From Sialis fuliginosa (Eukaryota; Arthropoda; Insecta; Megaloptera; Sialidae): 64,000 bases of DNA. A model generated the notes under the pieces. That model was not told where the DNA came from. It saw nothing but the letters and a program-made list of their open reading frames with translations, and did no database searches. Location: assembly GCA_961205875.1 (NCBI GenBank), contig OY540812.1, forward strand, positions 34,419,098-34,483,097. The letters are read 5' to 3'. Position 1 is the stretch's first letter. Every line of letters begins with the position of its first letter. Made by a program: the position numbers and the translations under genes. Below are positions 27,001 through 36,000 of the stretch, piece by piece.

Positions 27001-30000
27001 CTTTTCGGCGAGTGGAATATTAAATCATATATTAATCAACTATGTATGTAGATTAATATATGATTAAATGAAAGCTGACAATTTAAATTTAACAAGATTT
27101 TGCACTATGTAGTTCACAAACTGTGCCGAGTTGTATTTTCAGAGAGTGATGATTATTCTGATGAAAATATATTTCGGTTTGGTTCCGGTTTTCGTTCCGA
27201 AAAAAATAACGGTTTTTTCGGTTCAGCTCCGAATGATTAATTAAAAAAAATATTTGTATTAAACATTTTTTTTCTACCATAATTTAGAATATGTATGTAG
27301 TAGTATATTTTATAGTATAGTACTTGTATGATAGTACGAACGACAATTGAAGTGAGAAAAAAGATCATGTTAACGTGCGTATTTTAACATGTACTGAATC
27401 GTAAAAACCGATATTTTTATTTCGGTTCTGTTCCGGTTTTCGTTCCGGCAAAAAATAACGGTTTTTCCGGTTTTAGGTTCAGTTCCGGTTCGAAGCCCTG
27501 CTTTTAAATAAACAAAATTGAAAATTTAAGTTTTTATAACAATTTCTTTCATTTTCATACAAAATTTTTTGTTTATTTTTTAGGCATTCTTATTTTCATG
27601 AATTTTCAGGAACTATTTTATCCAATTTTTGGTCTATTTTAATTAACTGATTGGTTTTACGCGATTTTAGAAAATTATGGAACATATCCGAATTTTACAA
27701 TGCAAGCAACGTTTTTTTTTTGTATAACTTTTTATATGCGGTTTTATGTGGAACGTATTTATTGCATAAAAAGAGATCTTACTGTATATTGTAATTATAA
27801 TCATTCTTACCAATGATAGTGTGGACTCTAACTGATAATTGCGTTCGTAAAATAATGGAATTTTTGCGGCTGCAAATAAAAAAAAATTATAAGTGAATAT
27901 TGAACAATAAATAAAAACTTTAGCATGTCAATACTACGGGAGTGGGGGTTTTAGGGGGGTAAAAAATACGATTTTGTATAATGAATAAAAAACAAAACAA
28001 AAGAAAAATTTAATATTTCACTCCCTATCACGTATGGAAGGTTGTATTAGTTTCATTCGATCCGACCAGTGCCGGATTAACTATGTATGTAGCAGGAGTA
28101 GCAAATGCTACGGACCCCGCGTCTTTGGGGGCCCCGCGGCTTTTCAAAAAAATATCTCTTATCTCTTATCTACCGTCCAATGATTGATACGGGGTGTCTA
28201 AATCTACAGTAATTAATAATTTAATTTTAGGGTTTCCAATCTCCACTTGATTTAATCGAAAAATCGATTTTTAAAGCTAAGATTTTTTTAATCAATTTTT
28301 CTAAATTTGCTCACATTAAACGCCCAGACTGACACCCGTCTCATTTGTTAATAAAATAAAACCTATTGTTTGGTTATTTAAAGCTTCTAAGGGGTAAAAT
28401 GTCTAATAAATTGAATCAATTGACTTATTTTTTGGTAATTGTCAAGTCTATAAGAGGTGCTAACCGTACAATTTATTTTAAAAAATAGAGCCCACTGATA
28501 TTTTTTTTATCGTAAAAAATTCACAGGATGTGCACTCACCTAATGCACAAAAAATAAATCCTATTGATTTTTTTCAGAAGGGGGGGGCACTATCAATTTC
28601 CACTATCGTTTAGGGGTTAACCCCCCCCCCCCACCTCGAATTTGTCAATATACATACATTATTTAACTAACATAAAAAATAAAAATTATTACAATATACA
28701 AAAAAAAATTACCAGCCCCAATTTTATTCTGGATGCGCCGCTGCTGTGTAAACATATTTATTTTAAAAATATTTCGCTTTTTACTATAAATTTTTTTTTT
28801 TTTATATCAAAAATATTGAATTAATTATAAAAAAAATCATCATGCTTACTTATCCTGAAAACCTTCAAACTCTTCCTGTTGCTCTCCTATGGAGGATTCC
28901 AAATCCAAATATGCTCCATAGTCGCCATCTTTGTATAATTGCAGGGCACAATCATCCAACTAAAAAAAGAAAAAATAATATTTTATTATTTTCATTTCGT
29001 TATTCATTGTTTCACATTTATATTTTAAACACATACGACTTTCATTTTCACGTAAATATGTACATATTACGTGCCTAACAGAGATGGTATGGGTCAACTC
29101 CAGTGGCGTACATTGCCATATAAAATTGGTATTTTACAAACAGGGTGTCTCGTAATCATACCGACAAACTTTCAGGAGTTGTAGAGAATATCAAAAAAAT
29201 ATTTTATTTATAAACCTGTCTGCAAAAGAAAGGACCCTACACAAAAGCAACGTATTTTGCTTTTTGGTTGAAATTTTTTGTGGAATTGATAGTACAAAGA
29301 GTGCTGATCAAAAATTGTAAAAGGGCGCAACCTACGAAAATCCATCAATTTTGCTCCAGGGGGCATCGAAACATTTTATGTGTAATACATGATTTTATGT
29401 TTATATTAATTTTTATATCCTAAAGGGTTAACTTTTAGAAAAATTGTGTGTTTCGAATTCATCAATGAATACAAAGAATTTTTTTATGACGTTTGGTGAC
29501 ATTTTATAGTATTTGGTTCCATTTAATAAGTTTAAATTAATTTTGAAATGTGTACTTATGGTTTTACGTTTGATTATGAAAAAGATGCCTACTTTCAGTA
29601 ATTCGTGGAAAATGAAAAAAATGATTTTATAAATAGAATTTAAAATTTAAATGTACAAGTTCTTTTGTTGAACGTTTTGCATTTTGTATATTTTTCATTC
29701 ACTTTTCGCAAAAAGTACTTCCATACAGAAATTCTTATGCATTATTTGATTCCACATAATTGTATTAGCACGTTTATCTAGGTACAACAATAATAATTAA
29801 CAACTAATAATCAACAGTTAAAAATTATATACTTTGTAGAAACGTTGATAAATGTCTAGGGCCGTAACTATCACCGCGGCAGTGTAAAACTTTTATTTTT
29901 ATTTGGTTCTTGAAAATGTTAAACAAATTATTCATGAAAATAAAGTTAATAAGAAAAATTACATAAAAAACTTGATTGTCGACTAAAAAAAAAGGTCTTA

Positions 30001-33000
30001 AATTTTTCATTTTTTGGGGGCCTCTTCTTGCCCCAGGGCCTTTGAACTTGTAGTTACGGCCCTGTAAGTGTCTGTAAAAAGAAATGCAGTCAGATACTAG
30101 ATGACACTGCAGTGTTGCTAGTTCTATGAATGATTCTTTATACGCCTCTGACGTAAATAGTAAATAAAAATTCATCAATCTTAAACATTTGTTTAAATGC
30201 ATTTTTTACACGTTCTCGAAAAAGACAATGTAGCCAGTAGTACTCACAATCAGTGGCGTAGTAAGAAAAAAATTCGGGGGGGGATAATACATATGAGTTA
30301 AATTTTTTGAAGGTGTTTGAACTGATGTTTTCTCAAAACATACGTTTTTTTTAGAATACTAAATATTTCGGGGGGGGGGGGGTCGTCCTCAAAATCCCCC
30401 CCCCCCCCCCGTTACTACGCCACTAGTAGTACTACATGTGCTGAAAAGTCTTTGGTCTAACAATGAAAAAACAATTTTTTAAATGAAATAACTCTTTCAT
30501 TCTTCGATAATATAATCTCCATCTAGGGCACTAGTTCCAACGGTCCTTTAACATTTCGATACCGGTCTACAGTGGTTCGCGTCAAGTCCCTCAAAATAGG
30601 CGTTTGTTTCCAACTCGACCTCATCATTAGAGTAAAATATTTTCTAGAGAGCCACATTTTCAATTTTGGAGGTAGGTAGTAGTCGCTGGGGGCCAGGTCA
30701 GGAGAATACGGTGGGAGCGAATCCAATTCATAGCGCAATTTCTTCAATTTACCGGTCGTAACGTGAGCCTTGTGAGATGGTGCATATCTTACAAGGGGAA
30801 GCAACAGCACGGTCCATGAGAATTTCAATGAGCTTGTGGTATGTCAAACTAGAGCAAAAATAAAAAGACACGTGTCCAACAATTTGATCTCATAGGCCTT
30901 AATTACAAAGATAATTAACTTTGAAAATTTGTGTATTCAATATAACCGTGTATTATGTGTTCGCTTAAAATATAAGTGTGTTGGCCCTACGGTCAACGCG
31001 CTGGCGTCTCGCCTGGTTTTAAGATTTTGATTTTAATTTTTATTTACAATTATTTTTTATTTTTTTGTACACATTACCTCTACACTTGCGTAAAAATCGA
31101 TAAATTAGACATAAATAAAACATATATTATTATTGACAATAGATGTTTGTGGTTTCTTTCAAGTTTGTTTTTTATTAAAACTTTTCAATTTATTAATTAA
31201 AAACTAATGAGTTGTGTCAATAATAAATTAAATTTACTTTAAAACAAATTAATAATTATGTACTGGCGTATATATCAATATTTTCATTGTCAATAATAAT
31301 ATATGTTTTATTTATGTCTAATTTATCGATTTTTACGCAAGTGGGAGAGGTAATGTGTACAAAAAAATAAAAAATAATTGTAAATAAAAATAAAAATAAA
31401 AATCTTGAAACCAGGCGAGACGCCAGCGCGTTGACCGTAGGGCCAACACACTTATATTTCGAGCGAACATAATACACGGTTATATTGAATACACAAATTT
31501 TCAAAGTTAATTATCTTTGTAATTAAGGCCTATGAGATCAAATTGTTGGACACGTATCTTTTTATTTTTGCTCTAGTTTGACATACCACAAGCTCATTGA
31601 AATTCTCATGGACCGTGCTGTTGCTTCCCCTTGTTAGTGAAACAGCAATTTTTCTTCGCCATTTGCGGTCGGTTTCCCTTGACTTTGTCGTCCAATCGAT
31701 CCAGTAATGTACATAAATATTCTTTGTTGATTGTTCTACCATGTTGAAGGTATAGTCAATAAATATTATACCATCTGCATCCCAAAACATACTAGCAATA
31801 ACTTTACAGGCCAACTGTTGTTTTTTTGTGCGTTTCGAACGGTTTTCATCAGACAATAACCATTCTGCCGATTGGACTCCGGTGTAGTAATAGATCCATG
31901 TTTAATCTATTGTCGCAAATCGCATTAAAAATCCTTCTTATTGCGGTGAAACAGTGCCAAATTTTGCATTGAAAGTCGAACACGTTCATCTTTTTGGTCA
32001 ATTGTTAAAAGACGCGGTACCCATTGCGCGCAAAGCTTTTTCATTTCCTTTGAGATGCCTATGGTGTTAGCTAGCTCACTTACACTTTGCTGTATTTCAA
32101 CAGAATTTCACGAATTTTTAAAATGTTTTTTAGAGTAACTGCCTCATTTGGCCTTCCTAAACGTGGTGCATCCGGTCCGACAAAACTCAGAAAACCGATA
32201 TTTTATGGTTTAATTTAGTTAAGTCAGATGTGTCGTAACACTTATCAAGCCAGTCCTTTGTTTGGGCGGTATGTATTTTTCCCCATCAAAAAACAATGTT
32301 TAATCAAAACACGAAATTCACTTTTGTCTACATGGCGTTACATGGAGAATCTCCCATCCTCCATGTAATATCCCCCCCCCCCTTCCGCCGATCACATTCA
32401 AATATTACTTAACATTTTTTATACAAATATAAATAATTGGACGATTAATTCATATTTATTACAATGTTTACTTCATGCTGGAATAGTTTTAAACAAATAT
32501 TAATAAAATACCTATTCAAGTTATTAAATAAAATAAATGTATTTAATTTCTAATGTACCTGCATTTTATTATTTCAAACCAATATTATACCTAATATAGA
32601 TAGGGGAGGATGGGGAGGATTCATACACTGGGAGCGTAAATTCAGATGGATTAATAAGTGTATTAACGTGACTACGAAAATATGTGTAACACCAATAGAT
32701 GATGTCCAAAAAGTTACCCCCCCCCCCCCCCCCCCTTATCGTTTGATAGTCATTACCTTCGCAGATTTTTAATATTTTCGTTAACAATTACATTTTTTAA
32801 TTTCCCGCGTTCTCGTTTTTAAAATTCTAGCCCCCCAAATGCATATTTTTAGTTTTTTTTTATGTGTAATCGTTTGATAGTGTTTGATAGTCTAATATTG
32901 TCGTTTGATAGTTATTAGTTTAATTAATTTTTATTAATTAAATTTTTTGAAAAAGTTAGCCCCCCCCAGATTTGATAATTTAGTTCAAGATTCATTTTTA

Positions 33001-36000
33001 TTTAAAAATGTTTGATAGTAAAAGTCTATCGTTTGATATTTGTTACTTTTGCAGATTTTTAACATTTTCGTTAAACAAAAATTAAATATTCAAATTTCCT
33101 GCGTTTAGGTTAGGTTAGGTTAAAACATGCTCTAATAATATACAAGTTAACTGTCCTTGATTAGGTTGGTTAGTTTATGTTCGGTTAGGTTAACTAAACA
33201 AGGACAGTTAAACTAACCTAACAGAAATTATCCAACCTAAACAAGGACAGTTAACCTAACCTAACAAAAACTAACCAGCCTAAACAACGACAGTTAACTT
33301 GTATATTATGTGAGCATGTTTTTAACCTAACCTAACTTAAACGCTTTTTCATAAAATTTATTTAATTAATAGTTAATACTAATTAAAGTAATAGCTATCA
33401 AACGGCAATATTAGACTATCAAACACTATCAAACGAATATCAAACGATTGCACATAAAATTAACTAAAAATATGCATTTGGGGGGGCTAACTTTTTGGAC
33501 ATCAATAGATGGTACTTATCACTCGTCACAACATATCAACAGTTTAAATCTTTAATTGTCATCTTGATAGTCATTTTCATCATATTTCATTTTCATTGTG
33601 TGGAAGTAATTTTGGTGCGTTGTCGAATGGATAAGTGTTATTTTATTCGTATAATGTTATTTATTTATATTATTTATTATTATTTATTTGCTTGTAATGT
33701 TGGTTTCGTTTTTCTATATTTTCAATATTTTCAAAACATACAATTTTATAAAAAAATTCACCCGGGGAGCGTTTATACAATAAAAACGAGGAGGTTTAGT
33801 AATGTATATTAAAAGATGGAACGAACAAGTCTTTTATTATCGTCCAAAATGATTTGGTTAATTGGCTTATTTAAAATAAAATAATAATTATATTTTCTAT
33901 TCAGTTATCATAATAATCTATGTTTATAATTTGTTTTTATTTTGAGGTTTAATTTATTGTATGATTTTTTCCAGAGGTTTAATATTTTTCGTTCTGAGCT
34001 ATATTAAAACTATCTATAAGATGTATGAATAATATTACGTTATTAACTTACTTTATAATATCATATATAAAACATACTATGTTTAGTATATGATAATATG
34101 TTTAATATCCCTCCCCGACACATGTATCAAGGGTCCCCGGGGTCGGGGTGGTTTAATACAGTTTTAATTTTTTTTTTCAAAACATGAAATTCATACTTAC
34201 AATTAGATATGGTTTCCAGTAAAAACAACTTTTGTTTTGATTTTATACAGAAAATTTATATTTTATTAAAAATGAATGAACCCTCAACAACTCCCCCTAT
34301 ATACGAATATACCATACATTAGTTGGGGAAGGGACGTCAAAGACTGGTTGAAAATCTCCTCCCACCCCACCTGCCTAAATACTGCATTATAAATTACAAT
34401 GGACCCGATTGAACGATTAATGGTAAAAAATACAGTATTACGTGATTTTTCTCTATGAATGTTGCCAATATTTGTTATTTTTAATTTACGATGAAACCTT
34501 TAAAGTACTTGTCATATAGATTACAGATGACACACTCATTGTTAACAAGAGGTTAATAGTTCAAGGATACAATAAATAGTAGTTTCAGCAAAACATTTAT
34601 TTAATTTACCTACTTCTGATTCTGGCCTGTAAACGCAAAAGGGATTTTATATTGAAAAGTTAGCTGCCATCCACCATAGTTAGCAGTTTAGCAGCATATT
34701 ATATACAGGCTGGAGTATTTAAAGTACAGGTAAACGTCGTTTTACGCCAGGGTTCCGTTCCGAGAGACACCGGCGTAAAAAAATCGGCGTAAAATGAACA
34801 CAAATATAATGGACGATATAATTTTATTATTTTTTATTTTTCTTAAAAACAAAACGAAAACTAACTCGGAAACAATTTCACACACACAATAGGCTGCTCG
34901 CGTACACGGTAATAGAATAAAACAACTACTATCGTCTGGTGTCGGCCGAACCGGGGAATCCCACGCCGGCACCAACCGGCGTAATTGTGAATCGGCGTAA
35001 ATCCAACCGGCGGAAAACAACTGTATTACATATTTTTTCAAATAATAATATTTATTTGCTATTTTTGCGTGGCCTTCAAAGATATTTGAAGATCAACATC
35101 ATTTTTTTTAAAGCAGAAACCTATAATTTTTATCTGATAATCTAATTCTACGTAAAAAAACAAATTTTTTATTGAAAACTTTTTTTGAACAACCTAAACT
35201 TTCCAAAATATCTAATAAAATAATTTGATATTTTGAACTTTCAAGAATTTTTTACTCACAGAAACCATCAATTTAAGAGGAAAAGTAAAAGATACAAAAA
35301 ATGTTTATTTTGGTCTAATAAAACTTGGAGAATTATTCTAGAAATTTTTTAACATTTTTTTTGTTTTTGTATAAAATAAACAGAAAACGTTTTAAAAATT
35401 TTTCTAGTTTCATTTGATGTGGAATGAGTTTTTATCAAGTATGTGGGGGTAGAGGGGAAATATAATGGTACTTGTCTATTATATCCCCGGCGGTTTGAAA
35501 AAACTAAAATCACTAGGAACATAAAATAACTAGTTCCACAGATAGGCAGTCGTGTCATGTTCAATTAGCGACAATGTGAGTAAAATATGTACTATTAGTT
35601 TAAATATTCATATTTAATATAGGTATTACATTTTTCAATATTTTTTAATGAAACTTTTAACTGTCCTTGGTTAGGGCAATTAGAGTTGGGCATTTTAGTT
35701 GATGACAGAGAGCGCTCCCTATAGTTCAGTGGTCTTTAATGAACTAGTTCGTTCTTTTAGTTCATAGAATTTTTTTCCGGACTATACGATGACAGTTTAT
35801 TGATTTAGATATATTGGATTGTTGGATTTTTAATGTATATTTAAATTGTTTAATTAGTAATTTTGTACTACTTACTATTTTTTGATCTCAACTATAGAAA
35901 TGCAAACTGCTGTTATTTTGAATTCGTTTTTATTTATTTTGCAATAATCTTTTTTTTTTAATCGAACCCTCGATATATATGAAAATTTTGAAACATTTTC

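Noticed and set aside
29825-30202. 125-codon minus-strand frame near FHOD exon 2
   Set aside because: Most of it is a hAT-like MITE (29857-30064); the rest matches no FHOD segment and is not needed for phase.
30976-31020. Functional tRNA gene
   Set aside because: Only a 5'-half-like block is present; no B box or 3' acceptor strand follows, and it is duplicated in both arms of a foldback.
33105-33122. TTAGG tract as a chromosome end or interstitial telomere
   Set aside because: Only three units, inside a transposon with target duplication, and followed by tens of kb of other DNA.
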